DNA of 32,629 nucleotides from Clostridiales bacterium (GCA_012841525.1 DUUO01000021.1:1-32629); one strand, 5' to 3'; shown: positions 15,001-19,607, numbered from the stretch's first letter. The notes: a model not told the origin generated them from the letters alone. A program made the numbers and translations.

Positions 15001-15200
15001 CTTTCATAATTCCTTATAATGTAAAGGCTTCTGATGTACAACTTGATTTAGTATTTTATGGTGCTGGATTTGATTCAAATGGAAAGAAAATTTATAGTAG
15101 AAATTTATCTATACCAACAAATTTATTTAAATATGTTATACCAGACACCGCACAAAATATAGTAGTTGAGCCAATAGGTGAAATAGATCCTGGAGCATAA
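1..15200 (+). CDS. Giant MBG/YDG-repeat surface protein (5' partial)
   Basis: The frame is open from the left edge (first full codon at 3) to TAA at 15198-15200, giving at least 5,065 residues, so the true start and any signal peptide lie outside the window. The protein is a string of ~90-110 residue modules with the MBG pattern: an aromatic-Tyr-Asp/Asn-Gly strand (TYNG, VYDG), an acidic GD turn, then NAGxY and a closing NY...L.I.KA strand. Two modules near 10203-10775 match the YDG form (WTKVYDA, WTKVYDG, KNVGS). Near 14060-14620 the pattern changes to GLUG-like beta-helix turns (GGGHNIIGLTI, VGGLIGLL, VGALIGET). I found no sorting motif or C-terminal membrane segment; the protein ends in PIGEIDPGA. 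It is almost free of cysteine. Related repeats occur in large secreted bacterial adhesins; an adhesin or stalk role is inferred. Three SipW-type-signal genes follow, the first 22 bases downstream. Confidence 0.9.
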   Translation, partial: QPNNIKDVGDYIIHFYDTSSGGSSDCDNEYGTTSSIALTVLILPKIIEILDYGTGIKEYDTNTSYSGFENPSQSVSSDDASWNDGLKIAGDTIDVIANYNSKNVTEANEITFIITGTSSTNYVVNVGEFDFDSYDPLTEMEDAVDAVKTTLNTSDINDLRITEKLITATWTTPQTFVYDGMSHGVEANLVGVYEIDVSDVSVSYLSGSTTSAIDTGSYFVTVEGLNGSSATNYSLGSTTYTVNWSITVRQLELVCESVNLDADNKAVYSASNNIGKKLIISNIVSGDKIKLSGVLTGEFNDANVLNNIITANDLGNGIGNGTYEFLGQNVGYRNITINGLANDSSTQNANYTLGSTSSSFEIIPKTINLIWHATEGHGFDSNFVTTYDKTEKTIYAIFESGATEVNDGKVYAIDYDSISLSYVNNSKINAGSYQASATLSGTNNYVINNKNAKKDYQILTRGVTISFEPTTSNSGYKDVYDANKHGVIIIFENIVSGDIVNINPTLESSSMNLEFVDGNYRVTAILTDTYSVTINEISGNANYHLDLSANPDGFTQDFEILKRSITLEWGYTTFTYNGNTQGPILPAILNLVTGDDVSVNWDANYTNTAINKGNYIAGVLSSLSGNDAGNYDITGETLTKDWEIMAKTLELSWENYFEDYQSGDLPSITEDSPINIIYDKNYYGKVLTVNGIVGSDQIGLSVELNNENIVANPIDFSAIENNSSITFKSNLAFEAGYVISINAVTENNNYNLPLSNTLKTFTINKKILTFIWNDEKTFTYDKTEKTVEGKFGPNEVITGDDVDVHFDNSGIFNNERSYHSSAVNAGLYTSKILSLNGEDSANYKLSPSTVMSVDWEIKAKIAEFTWVGQEFYIYDKTQKLAEAEITNLISGDEITFTYDNSGAEENGRKLNNVATIKGQYKAKVLSVTNPNYTLVGTASDLTFDWEIRTADITNIALSNKTVLYDGNNHNIVVNETVTQYGDAISVTYQITPNGGIAENGNSAKYVHIYNGDVSYYTVDATINAGENYNELNLSARLQINQASMIFNWTQILLNSENQAEYDGAEHGFKLTTENIIGNDIVKVQVTYQGQFVKKDLDANQALINTTEYYTTGKNVDTYVVRILSLDNTNYKLGGVLQQTFDILPITLNIDWTGQTSSFEYDGSQKTVEGTLIGVLTEDQLDVSLIFDNSALVENSRYLNSKGIRAKQYLSRALNIEGEKAGNYILSSSDREYQWEITPKVLEIIWNGQSSYTYNNTTRNISASLTNVVSGDEVLLTYKTTGNSPAPDSRLYAISAKDAGEYRAEISSISNTDYILNAQSIYFDWVINKANINNISLQGEEYIYDKNAHPITLVVNGEEIKVVGTSHEFMTQFGDAVTINYEIKGSNEGDDFYVQGNNKINVYFIEDEISYYIVKGTINGGTNYNNFEQTANLKILQRDISDITVEENKTVTYNGKEHSIAYSFTNSGNTDLGDPIEVVQTINENSGNSAKNAGIYTILTTARVLSNGEPNLNYKEFNVSRILSINKANMVNRDNGNAITYIDQNVTYTASTIYLNVEESSVGSNKKLVLDIKPQDVILDADYTGDIANISYKYSTTDGVYDLDFNGVKDANTYYVKAILTNQNYYDLILIATLTIDKKNIGDLSLYFVGYTQDYDSEYHSIGINTINEVNYNINTSVALLGSDTGIVTYTYKYNSGDGYPQEATPFNSSIIRNAGQYQIFAKIDGGSNYVSDSKDALVVIEKVDVTGINLEGTGTHIYNGEYQLVNVSKNTTQFNEEISIDYTLTPENVESGAPNNGAKNVGEYTITVTFNLGGTNQNYNETYIEGNLTITKANMYNIEGNSNLFYLLNAEIDYSATKHYLNIQTQNTSGLSDNQVINYNIVPTNNTNLTPSEIGVVRYQYKLSTDTSYADFAGVTNAGTYDIKAIIQNPNYYDYELNATLTINKLERATIWTGLENTYIYNGFSQNNSITASFDALPQDGGNTDLAISYSYSEVLEGEYVNTLEFKDAGYYNLNVNSPNPNYELINNAKALQMLKANINLLFGNRTVGYTNTTYYLSANITEDYSGSYINGTNETNHNGLGTDIWNVKYFVLSETGSYIIGDTIETYAEGLPGNRANEFTGDKNAGSYNIIAIIEESRNYNLWKKQGVLVINKADITNITFTDDNTSIYDKTIHEIEIENTNSETDKTQYGDNLTVSYDMNPLDESLDYSQLIKNRARSAGSYTVTATITAGDNYNDLILSANLNIAKANIYNVLDDQHLGQFYLHNQNGNDAIIYDGYTHFLNVVSSSSDSSLSLSQITLIDVHPHTNHNVAADSASIEYTVNGSSFEGAKNKGIYNIKAVLKNKNYNDLELNAVLEILPYETTVAWVGIIDENLNDIVYTYNGYDQKGKISATYKQVAGDGGQYVPANITIEYKLTEDASYNTTNQFKNAGYYKFTISAPNDNYIFNTNDVQKNKKMEKADIDYTFIGNNIVFDNEFHYIGASTSPTIPNTDPYLARPMKISLLGSDTGVIDYTYTVNELGFSYEGNWLYFNGAKNAGTYYIKAAIEVSVDLAVNYNTWEKEAILEINKANITNITLENKTVTYNGALHTIEVSGNTTQHGIAVEVLYSINPIDTESDKGAISAGNYVVTAIVNSDNANYNSNYYTLSLDADLIINKAVMYNIDGGAEDFYFNNVTTEYNSYLQYLNVVAFSGESNLAASQVTSLNISPLGESHTDIAAITYKYSQTENIYNMDFNGVKDKGTYYIQATLENSNYISKTYTAKLIINPKQVELIVSGFDESYTYNGSDQISSLNAYYTPINADVLYEGYVIVVTPQILYSQNNDENYENTIIFKNAGEYKFVFSNELNSNYEFTETEKILTMDKADIALYMLDNTVTYDATTHYLSASTSQEIANPAYQTQYQLLGEDIATVTYKFTENESGFSYTGTWNDFEGVINAGKYYIKANIDIENSYNYNEWQSSQAVLTIEISSILGLSLTGQGVYTYDGTIRIVELQNENEVEPVNTTQHGEVVTLYYTISPEDLAVEYAGDLDKNRAKSVGTYVITATLNDPDKDGYNPNYTKLTLQATLTIEKAIMYNNEDKSNVFYFNSAEITFNGAMHFLNIVTTEMQTSLATERVDTLEIRPFEDSMTIDSATITYMFSTTEGVYNNVFNGVRNKGIYYMQATMENKNYITQEYTAILTINAYKAEIIWLGFDNEYTYNGYSQKNKLSAYYTMAEFEQSEGQETRNIALDIYRENNGSYELINDFYIAGNYDFRAKTSDSVHSNYDFSETDTSKILEMKKADINMYMVGRNLEYNGYVQYIGVSESSTVSNAENVTSINLLGLDTADVSYTFTTSENNIPNVFEGKKDAGTYIIRATIIPHTPEGNSYDVKDNYNYEEWNDNENYNTASLVITRKTITVTSTSSLGDWTKVYDATIAYEDFEATGFVSVVNDDETVNEEDLFNIIATYQNKNVGSDKIITFAIVNKSTSETSKNYTISQVLTGKIIAHKLIPTLTNWTKVYDGNNYYGKITTFIEDPFAGIYPGDVVDVDAYFNSKNVTSINSEQIYIPDDYAKSIYFELSGNDKNNYIIDEIDNENANVSITQRDVSVVWGNTQMVYSGVENATTAYFELVGNDRTTANEGKEILIVRYYEEETNNEVIFRNAGHYIGKAFINDESTDIDGVKYTWNYNVSLEENEKELEILSLLKEVEWNNLPLENYIYNGTIRGTDINAKIDVVGTDRGIQGVVNDKMTLDIVIRTGGAVVSEIKNAGIYTLTATITYVYDDGFEMKFNYSLSNSMKEITVEKADMTNIYFSGRDEFVYWAGETHSYYVVNQDSENAFSPTESTIYYQYDGNEEIQVIYNGGDTQFAGGNTVKNVGEYTIKATVLATNNYNGFEGFVTVVITKGDISEEFVYYDRTMDYIGDYVFLYLTQDELTPNNIFQNIYYPDSTTPSVIYEYLVPSADGYWKVLENTVDGQTTYEVVEYDNSIHENSNRYNYAEFTNQTARNAGVYFLRASINETGNYTEFSDVAILEIKKITRDVLWYYTDSIQGRKSLDQASIIFDETDKYTNLSAEINSVGTDKTIIAGENVNKIILDIPRDKIIPEDIAKFTYDQAKNDYEFNNGVLGEFRMAGNYSISAEFKSSDNSLYFYSTNYNLRLTPVQTRIEKYNLQVKWFRNNQAIEYIDDNPFVYDGNNHGVNPIGYGLQTYEFPQGIVIPIVLTANLEKNAGRYRSTITRIKGGDIEADDILTDGNIWSGGTPQVGYLFDYNYKLPGDSSLDSRRYKDWEIIKRQLSIIQGTTSGFKLDSEGNPVGLYKFYDGTTLFTLESTIVSNQIITTDNAEGMSFNVAHLYKSTLLQGGSRFLWEIDNLIESDIDNVSISIENINSYLRTSSDDVLKKNITSNLAKIVFNAFTHHNYYLFVITDESEVQSFEVYESDSSAENPLIVRPRPIRLKKDNIVSSYDGNGFDLELNFANHINTKDGLEVIESIEDGVNNYAFINGIYEDDYFNGRIYIEGNDFEGNFVMGDEAKDAGKYSIVIEEGFTTFDSDGVTNYEVTIDESIGEYTIKQRVLSLEYNDALQDLFSVKNGNAKDVTVNKIGMLANDEHPITQDEFDALLIADGLSQSSFDIKNAWLSDAMNSNFYTLYVGAKDDTENNDVKLGITILNDRNRHNYTYNAPVLQITGVRLADDPNADKEYLFKIESSEDLNNFAYDVENLKATLENYNVGKHPTYYQLSDIIASYEGRPIILRSISSFAGNYFGGGHNIIGLTIIASGKDQNTAMFNLLTGKISGMNLRKTTVVAHNSSYVAPIAAEVNGGIIENSSFEGVISSHAESKSLTVGGLIGLLIKGSVENSYSVAKIFAKTNGNINVGALIGETKNDNEEEQIISNVGSFIEANLDNVPNENNDVVAPVFNSVVGKGNANIISDIVFKNGVVINGERLDLINSKTYDEIMVENSTVSSIIYDWVLNRAYTGNKNGTLTDPFMLSFYTQFSLIRAYPYASFKLARTFIIPYNVKASDVQLDLVFYGAGFDSNGKKIYSRNLSIPTNLFKYVIPDTAQNIVVEPIGEIDPGA
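1944..3128 (+). repeat. MBG quartet type EFGH, copy 1
   Basis: Four consecutive MBG modules coding for 395 residues. They open, in order, with TLELSWENYF (E), ILTFIWNDEKTF (F), IAEFTWVGQEFY (G) and DITNIALSNKTV (H). The same order and module-specific signatures recur in the next 1,185 bases. F carries YDKTEKTVEGKF, G carries NLISGDEITFTYD and H carries TQYGDAISVTYQI. The copies are well diverged at protein level, so the duplication is old. Confidence 0.75.
3129..4313 (+). repeat. MBG quartet type EFGH, copy 2
   Basis: Second copy of the quartet, also 1,185 bases by my boundaries. Its modules open with SMIFNWTQILLN (E), TLNIDWTGQTSS (F), VLEIIWNGQSSY (G) and NINNISLQGEEY (H). Matching signatures are YDGSQKTVEGTL in F, NVVSGDEVLLTY in G and TQFGDAVTINYEI in H. 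The equal length of the two copies supports one tandem duplication of a four-module block. Confidence 0.75.
4314..5231 (+). repeat. MBG unit type ABD (lacks module C)
   Basis: Three modules: A (DISDITVEENKTVTYNG), B (from 4584, with SYKYSTTDGVYDLDFNGV) and D (from about 4917, with LYFVGYTQDYDSEYHSIG and ALLGSDTGIVTYTYKY). The four units that follow run A-B-C-D, so this one lacks exactly one C module. It is either an ancestral three-module form or a clean in-frame module loss. Confidence 0.7.
5232..6467 (+). repeat. MBG quartet type ABCD, copy 1
   Basis: 412 residues. A opens DVTGINLEGTGTHIYNG, B opens NMYNIEGNSNLFYLLN, C opens ERATIWTGLENTYIYNGF, D opens NINLLFGNRTVGYTN. B modules share LNI/LNV after the first strand, C modules share YNG..Q and a closing M.KA, and D modules share a longer insert. 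D is the most diverged module in this copy. Confidence 0.7.
6468..7721 (+). repeat. MBG quartet type ABCD, copy 2
   Basis: 418 residues in the same A-B-C-D order: A with DITNITFTDDNTSIYDK and KTQYGDNLTVSYD, B with YDGYTHFLNVVSS and FEGAKNKGIYNIKA, C with YTYNGYDQKGKISATY, D with FHYIGASTS and LLGSDTGVIDYTYT. Confidence 0.75.
7722..8918 (+). repeat. MBG quartet type ABCD, copy 3
   Basis: 399 residues: A with NITNITLENKTVTYNG and NTTQHGIAVEVLYSI, B with MYNIDGGAEDFYF and NMDFNGVKDKGTYYIQA, C with YTYNGSDQISSLNAYYT, D with THYLSASTSQEIAN and FEGVINAGKYYIKA. The close match to copies 2 and 4 is the clearest evidence for block duplication. Confidence 0.75.
8919..10202 (+). repeat. MBG quartet type ABCD, copy 4
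   Basis: 428 residues: A with LTGQGVYTYDG and NTTQHGEVVTLYYTI, B with MYNNEDKSNVFYFN and YNNVFNGVRNKGIYYMQA, C with IIWLGFDNEYTYNGYSQ, D with YNGYVQYIGVSESS and FEGKKDAGTYIIRA. The regular series stops here; two YDG modules follow. Confidence 0.75.
10203..10775 (+). repeat. Two YDG-type modules in the giant protein
   Basis: Two successive modules opening GDWTKVYDATIAYEDF and TNWTKVYDGNNYYGK. They carry the family's GDxV-like turn, the F..KNVGS..I strand and a late NYTI/NYII strand. They differ from the MBG modules on both sides by the WTKVYD opening and a longer central loop. They form a boundary between the regular quartets and a more irregular C-terminal third. Confidence 0.7.
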
Positions 15201-15222
15201 TATTTATGATGGAGTAATAGAA

Positions 15223-16005
15223 TTGAAAAAAACATTTAAATTTAAAATTTTAACTTTGATATATGTTTTGATGATAATTGTAATTGCTACGACAGCATTT
15301 ACTTTGTCATGGTATGCAAATAATTCCATTGTTGAGGCTCAAAATGCAACATTAGTTTCTGCATTAGACACTCAAGCAAGTGCAACCTGGGAAACTATTA
15401 CAGATACTGAATATTCTGGACAAACTGGAAATGCTTACAAAACAGAACCTGATGCACCATATAGTGCACAAGTTAAAATGAACATTAATATTAGTGCAAC
15501 AGGGGGAGCACCAAAACTTAAAATGGATTTGGTGCAACTTATTATAACAAAATATGATTTAAGTGAAGAAGATAAGTATATGGTAACGACTGTTGACGTT
15601 GATCAAAACTTTACCATCAGAGTTTCGCTTCCTTCTGATCCAACGAAAATATATAAAAGAAATAGTGAAGGAATATTGGTTTTAGAATCTGACAATGGTG
15701 TTTTTGTTCCAAAGGGATCACCTGAAATTGTTATGCCGTTAGAAAATGGAGACAACACAGTAAATATGGATGTTATATTTTTGCGTGAATCACATTATCT
15801 TACTTGGCAAGAAGATAATATTAGAGCAGAAAATGACTATAGCCAAGCAAATCCCGATTTGCCTATTGCATCATGGATTCCTACTCAAAGAAACAATGAT
15901 AATACTCCAAAATATTTTAATTATGGAGCTTTTCAATATAGTCATGCTCAATATATGCACACACGATTTTATATATCATTTATTTCTACTGTTCTTGAAG
16001 AATAA
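15223..16005 (+). CDS. Secreted protein with TasA/SipW-like signal segment
   Basis: A 260-residue protein. The start is TTG at 15223, with GGAG at 15211-15214 eight bases upstream and 22 bases after the stop of the giant gene, so the two are probably co-transcribed and translated in series. A basic start (KKTFKFK) is followed by one hydrophobic segment at about residues 8-28 that ends in TLSWYANN. A hydrophobic segment running into an aromatic pair and then a short polar stretch resembles TasA/camelysin-type signal peptides processed by SipW. The rest looks like a beta-rich extracellular domain with no cysteines and no family I recognise. A role as a matrix or fibre subunit, or as a partner of the giant protein, is inferred from signal type and position only. 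Confidence 0.8.
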   Translation: MKKTFKFKILTLIYVLMIIVIATTAFTLSWYANNSIVEAQNATLVSALDTQASATWETITDTEYSGQTGNAYKTEPDAPYSAQVKMNINISATGGAPKLKMDLVQLIITKYDLSEEDKYMVTTVDVDQNFTIRVSLPSDPTKIYKRNSEGILVLESDNGVFVPKGSPEIVMPLENGDNTVNMDVIFLRESHYLTWQEDNIRAENDYSQANPDLPIASWIPTQRNNDNTPKYFNYGAFQYSHAQYMHTRFYISFISTVLEE

Positions 16006-16071
16006 TAAAATTATAAAATAATAATATTGTGATAATATATATATAAGAAGTACAAATAAATAATTAGGAAA

Positions 16072-18315
16072 ATGGAAAAAAACAGAAAAAGATTAATAGT
16101 AATTATATTGGCAACAGTGTTAACTGTCGCGTTGTCGTTTAGTGCTCTTTCATATTCATGGTTTGTGCGCCAAGTAAAACTTGAAAAGAGTCACGTTTTT
16201 CCTGCTACAGGTTTTGAAATTCTGCAGTTTGAATCAGAAGTTTCTAAAAGTGCTCAAGAAGGAAAGCTTTATCCTGCAACATTGAAAAGAGAATATTATA
16301 AAAATGGATTTGGTCTAGATTATTATAACTATAATGTAACTGACATAAATGGTGTATTACCAGAATATGTTGATAAACCAGCGGGTAAGGTAAACTTTAA
16401 GGTTGACCTTAGCTATTGGAGTGGGTTAGAAATTACAGAGGCGCAATATCAAATAATAAAAATCAATCAAAATGTTAAAATTAAAAATGCTGAACAAGAT
16501 GGCAAAAGCACAAGAGATTTAACTAAAACGGGCGAGATGGCTGTTAATATTGATTTTAAAGAACATGATAAAAGTATATATGTTTCAGATAGTGAGCCAG
16601 TCTTAAGAAGAGGCCAGTTTCCACGGAATGGCTCAGTATTAGTTGCTGATAATTTAGATAGAAACCATCATTATCAAATGTTTACTGATTCAGATACGCT
16701 TGTGTTAAATGAACAACATGCTAAAGTGCATTTTGGTGATTATAATAAAAGCTTTTATTCTGCATCTAACTCAAATGATTATAAAGTAAATGTAAATAAT
16801 GCTTATCAATATTATAATTCAGACGAAGGTATTGATCTTATGAAGTATAATACAAATTTTATATTTTATAAAGAAAAAGGCAATGATTACTTTGAATCTC
16901 TTGATTGCTGGGATGAAAACCCTTTTAGCAACAATAATATTAACATTAAAACATTTAAGTTTATAAAACAACCCGACGATCAAAATCTTAAAATTAAATA
17001 TGTACCTGTACCTATAATAGATGAAGATGACAATAATGATGAGACTATTTATACAGATAAGTTTTATTATACAGCTGAAAATGTATATTTGCCATCTATA
17101 ATAGGCTTAAATTTTTATGTGCATAAGGAAACTCAATCTTTATTAATCGTTAAGTCAAATGATAATCCAGGGGAAAATGAGTGGGATAGATTACTTCCTG
17201 TTGATCCAGATTATTACAACTATATTGGCTTAGTACATGATAGTGCTGGAGGAGGCGTATATACTAAGACTTCTGTAATACTTGGTATTAATAATGTGTT
17301 GTATGATAGGGGAAAAACTGTAACAATTGGTGATTCAACTCAAAAAATGCTAACACATGAATTTTTTAATCCTGCTACTTTTGATGCTATGTCAGATGAG
17401 TTAGTTTATTGTTTTTTTACTGATAACAATCAATCATTAATTTTGCCACAAAAAAAGATATTAGGTGATTTTAATGTTAAAAATCGAACGATTGGTTATT
17501 TTAGAGACCAAGAATTAATACACAGTTCTTTTGATAAATATATGCCAAATGATGGTGATGAAATATTGTTTGTACATAATCAAACACAAGAAATATCTCC
17601 TGGTGATGCTGGATTTGACGAAAACAATGTTCTTGTCCCTGATCCAACAAGAGTAACTGCATCTAATATTGTTATCTCTGATAATCACATTGTATATAAA
17701 AAAGAAGAAATTCTGACTAGATATATAGATATAAGAGCCAACTTTATTCCTTCACCAGCGGAAGTTATACTATTTGAAAATGGCGATTTTATTCCTCACG
17801 AGACTGATATTACAAGCATAAAAACACATAAAGGAAAATATATGTTATCAAAGGCATATTTACTCTCCAATAACACAGTAGTGCTTCGTGATAATATACT
17901 TAGAGTTTTTACTGAATATGATAATAGCACAGCACCAACAACAGATATTGTTTTATTTCAAAGTGGACAAATAAAAAATCCTGAAGGTATAAATCCACAT
18001 GATTACATAAAAAATGATTCAATTGATAATCCAGATCCTAATGGATATTATGTTGAGAATGTTTTCTTGTTCCCAGGTGATTATGCATATAAAGATTTAA
18101 ATACATTTAAGGATCATATAATGACATCTCCAGTTTTACCAGATGATTCTACTAAAAAACCAATTGTATTTAATGGAAAGTTAGTCATGGGTAGAGACTC
18201 TACATTCTTGTTAAATATTTTCATGTATATCGCTGTCTTTGATGAAGACTTTGACCCATACTTAAAAGGAGAAACATTTGTACTAAATTTAAGTGCAACA
18301 TTTGAAAATGTATAG
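16072..18315 (+). CDS. Large secreted protein with TasA/SipW-like signal segment
   Basis: A 747-residue protein starting with ATG at 16072. AGGAA at 16066-16070 lies unusually close to the start. The N-terminus MEKNRKR leads into a hydrophobic segment (about residues 8-27) that ends in SYSWFVRQV, the same layout as the genes on either side. The long mature part is rich in Asp, Asn and Tyr, has few cysteines and shows no motif I recognise. It lacks a C-terminal membrane segment or sorting motif and ends LNLSATFENV. The 66-base gap before it holds no convincing terminator, so it probably belongs to the giant-gene operon. Function unknown; an extracellular partner of the giant protein is the best guess. 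Confidence 0.8.
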   Translation: MEKNRKRLIVIILATVLTVALSFSALSYSWFVRQVKLEKSHVFPATGFEILQFESEVSKSAQEGKLYPATLKREYYKNGFGLDYYNYNVTDINGVLPEYVDKPAGKVNFKVDLSYWSGLEITEAQYQIIKINQNVKIKNAEQDGKSTRDLTKTGEMAVNIDFKEHDKSIYVSDSEPVLRRGQFPRNGSVLVADNLDRNHHYQMFTDSDTLVLNEQHAKVHFGDYNKSFYSASNSNDYKVNVNNAYQYYNSDEGIDLMKYNTNFIFYKEKGNDYFESLDCWDENPFSNNNINIKTFKFIKQPDDQNLKIKYVPVPIIDEDDNNDETIYTDKFYYTAENVYLPSIIGLNFYVHKETQSLLIVKSNDNPGENEWDRLLPVDPDYYNYIGLVHDSAGGGVYTKTSVILGINNVLYDRGKTVTIGDSTQKMLTHEFFNPATFDAMSDELVYCFFTDNNQSLILPQKKILGDFNVKNRTIGYFRDQELIHSSFDKYMPNDGDEILFVHNQTQEISPGDAGFDENNVLVPDPTRVTASNIVISDNHIVYKKEEILTRYIDIRANFIPSPAEVILFENGDFIPHETDITSIKTHKGKYMLSKAYLLSNNTVVLRDNILRVFTEYDNSTAPTTDIVLFQSGQIKNPEGINPHDYIKNDSIDNPDPNGYYVENVFLFPGDYAYKDLNTFKDHIMTSPVLPDDSTKKPIVFNGKLVMGRDSTFLLNIFMYIAVFDEDFDPYLKGETFVLNLSATFENV

Positions 18316-18329
18316 TATATAGAGATATT

Positions 18330-19031
18330 ATGAAAAAAATATGGCCAGTAATTTTAATTATAGCAATCATATTTGCGATTTCTTTACCGATTTCCGTTAG
18401 TTATGCTTTATGGCAGCAACAGTCTGAAGCAAGCCTAAATGTTGAAGTAAGTCCACCAGAGAATGTTGCGTATTGGAATGAATCTTTAAAAGGTATAATT
18501 TTTGTTGGCTTAAATGTAAGTAAAGAACAAACAGATGATATAGAAAGTATAAAATATTTTGCTGTAGTAGGATACGATCACATTGTTGACAAACTGGAAA
18601 TTCCAAACGAATATTCTATTGTTATAGGTGATGAAGAAAAGACATTTCCTGTAATTAAAATAATGTACCCACCTTCAGATCCAAATTTCTTAATGTTTCA
18701 AAATGGGGCAGAGTATAATGGAGATGTTTATAAACAAATTTTAAAAAACAATTTTATTATTGAAGAATTGGTATTAAATGAAAGACTTGAAAGAATTGAA
18801 AATGGTGTTTTTTCTGGCTGCACAAACTTAAAAAAGATAACAGCATTTGGAGTAGATGATATAGAGTTTGGTGAACTATCTTTTGCTGCGTGTGAAAAGT
18901 TAGAGGAAATAGATACAGAACGTAAAATTAGAGCAACTCCTGTATTTTTGGAATCAATTTTTATAAATTGTTCAAATCTTGATTTGTCATCAATTAGCAT
19001 AACAGACCCAGATGTTGCTGAGGAGCCATGA
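18330..19031 (+). CDS. SipW-like-signal protein with BspA-type LRR
   Basis: A 233-residue protein whose ATG lies 14 bases after the previous stop, with only a weak AGAG ribosome site. MKKIW and a hydrophobic segment (about residues 5-24) run into SVSYALWQQQ, a third version of the aromatic motif seen in the two genes before it. From about residue 140 it has BspA-type (LRR_5) repeats: LVLNERLERIENGVFSGC, then TNLKKITAF and a degenerate third turn with AACEKLEEI. Such repeats occur in surface proteins that bind host or matrix ligands. It ends with TGA and is followed by a terminator, so it is the last gene of the operon. Its LRR type matches the separate lipoprotein at 24640-26688. Confidence 0.8.
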   Translation: MKKIWPVILIIAIIFAISLPISVSYALWQQQSEASLNVEVSPPENVAYWNESLKGIIFVGLNVSKEQTDDIESIKYFAVVGYDHIVDKLEIPNEYSIVIGDEEKTFPVIKIMYPPSDPNFLMFQNGAEYNGDVYKQILKNNFIIEELVLNERLERIENGVFSGCTNLKKITAFGVDDIEFGELSFAACEKLEEIDTERKIRATPVFLESIFINCSNLDLSSISITDPDVAEEP

Positions 19032-19056
19032 TAAATAAAAAATTATTATAAAAAAC

Positions 19057-19084
19057 AAAAACTCCTGCAAAAGGAGTTTTTTTT
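19057..19084. terminator. Bidirectional rho-independent terminator
   Basis: ACTCCT (19061-19066) pairs with AGGAGT (19072-19077) around a gcaaa loop. The stem is extended by A/T pairs and followed by a T-run on the + strand. On the - strand it is followed by TTTTGTTTTT. It can end both the surface-protein operon (+) and the tRNA operon (-), which converge here. Confidence 0.85.
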
Positions 19085-19133
19085 ATAAAATGCCAAACTA
19101 TATGTGTTTTACAGTAAGCTTTGGTTTGTTTTT

Positions 19134-19209
19134 TGGTACACCATCAGGGACTCGAACCCTGGACCGATTGATTAAGAGTCAATTGCTCTACCATCTGAGC
19201 TAATGGTGC
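19134..19209 (-). tRNA. tRNA-Lys(CUU)
   Basis: A 76-nt cloverleaf including encoded CCA. Acceptor GCACCAT pairs with ATGGTGT (a G-U pair at the end). The anticodon stem ATTGA/TCAAT holds loop CTCTTAA, anticodon CTT. The T-loop GGTTCGAGTCC is intact. Last gene of the tRNA operon. Confidence 0.95.
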
Positions 19210-19213
19210 ATTT

Positions 19214-19289
<76 letters not shown>

Positions 19290-19350
19290 AAATTAAAAGT
19301 TTTGTTGTAAGCACCACTAACTTGAGCAATGGGTGGCATTTTGTTTTGTT
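19290..19350 (-). other. Possible tRNA 5'-half relic in tRNA spacer
   Basis: On the - strand the spacer between tRNA-Leu and tRNA-Gly contains GCCACCCATTGCTCAAG, which resembles a tRNA 5' acceptor strand followed by the D-stem. No anticodon arm or 3' half follows. It may be the remnant of a decayed tRNA gene or chance similarity. Confidence 0.25.
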
Positions 19351-19434
19351 TGGTGCGGTCGAAGAGACTTGAACTCCCACCTCTAAGAGACTAGATCCTA
19401 AGTCTAGCGCGTCTGCCAGTTCCGCCACGACCGC
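19351..19434 (-). tRNA. tRNA-Leu(UAG)
   Basis: 84 nt with encoded CCA and the long variable arm of class II tRNAs. Acceptor GCGGTCG/CGACCGC. The anticodon stem CTAGA/TCTAG holds CTTAGGA, anticodon TAG. A 61-base spacer separates it from tRNA-Gly(GCC), the longest in the cluster. Confidence 0.95.
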
Positions 19435-19441
19435 AAAGTTT

Positions 19442-19517
19442 TGGTGACCCATCGGCGGATCGAACGCCGGACAACCTGATTAAAAGTCAGGTGCTCTACC
19501 TACTGAGCTAATGAGTC
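19442..19517 (-). tRNA. tRNA-Lys(UUU)
   Basis: 76 nt with encoded CCA. Acceptor GACTCAT/ATGGGTC. The anticodon stem CCTGA/TCAGG holds CTTTTAA, anticodon TTT. With the CUU isoacceptor downstream, the operon carries both lysine tRNAs. Confidence 0.95.
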
Positions 19518-19525
19518 ATAAAATG

Positions 19526-19600
19526 TGGCAGGGGTGGCAGGATTTGAACCTACGAATGTCAGAGTCAAAGTCTGATGCCTTACCGCTTGGCGACACCCCT
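19526..19600 (-). tRNA. tRNA-Gln(UUG)
   Basis: 75 nt with encoded CCA. Acceptor AGGGGTG/CACCCCT starts with A1 paired to U72. The anticodon stem TCAGA/TCTGA holds CTTTGAC, anticodon TTG. Confidence 0.95.
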
Positions 19601-19607
19601 ACATTTT

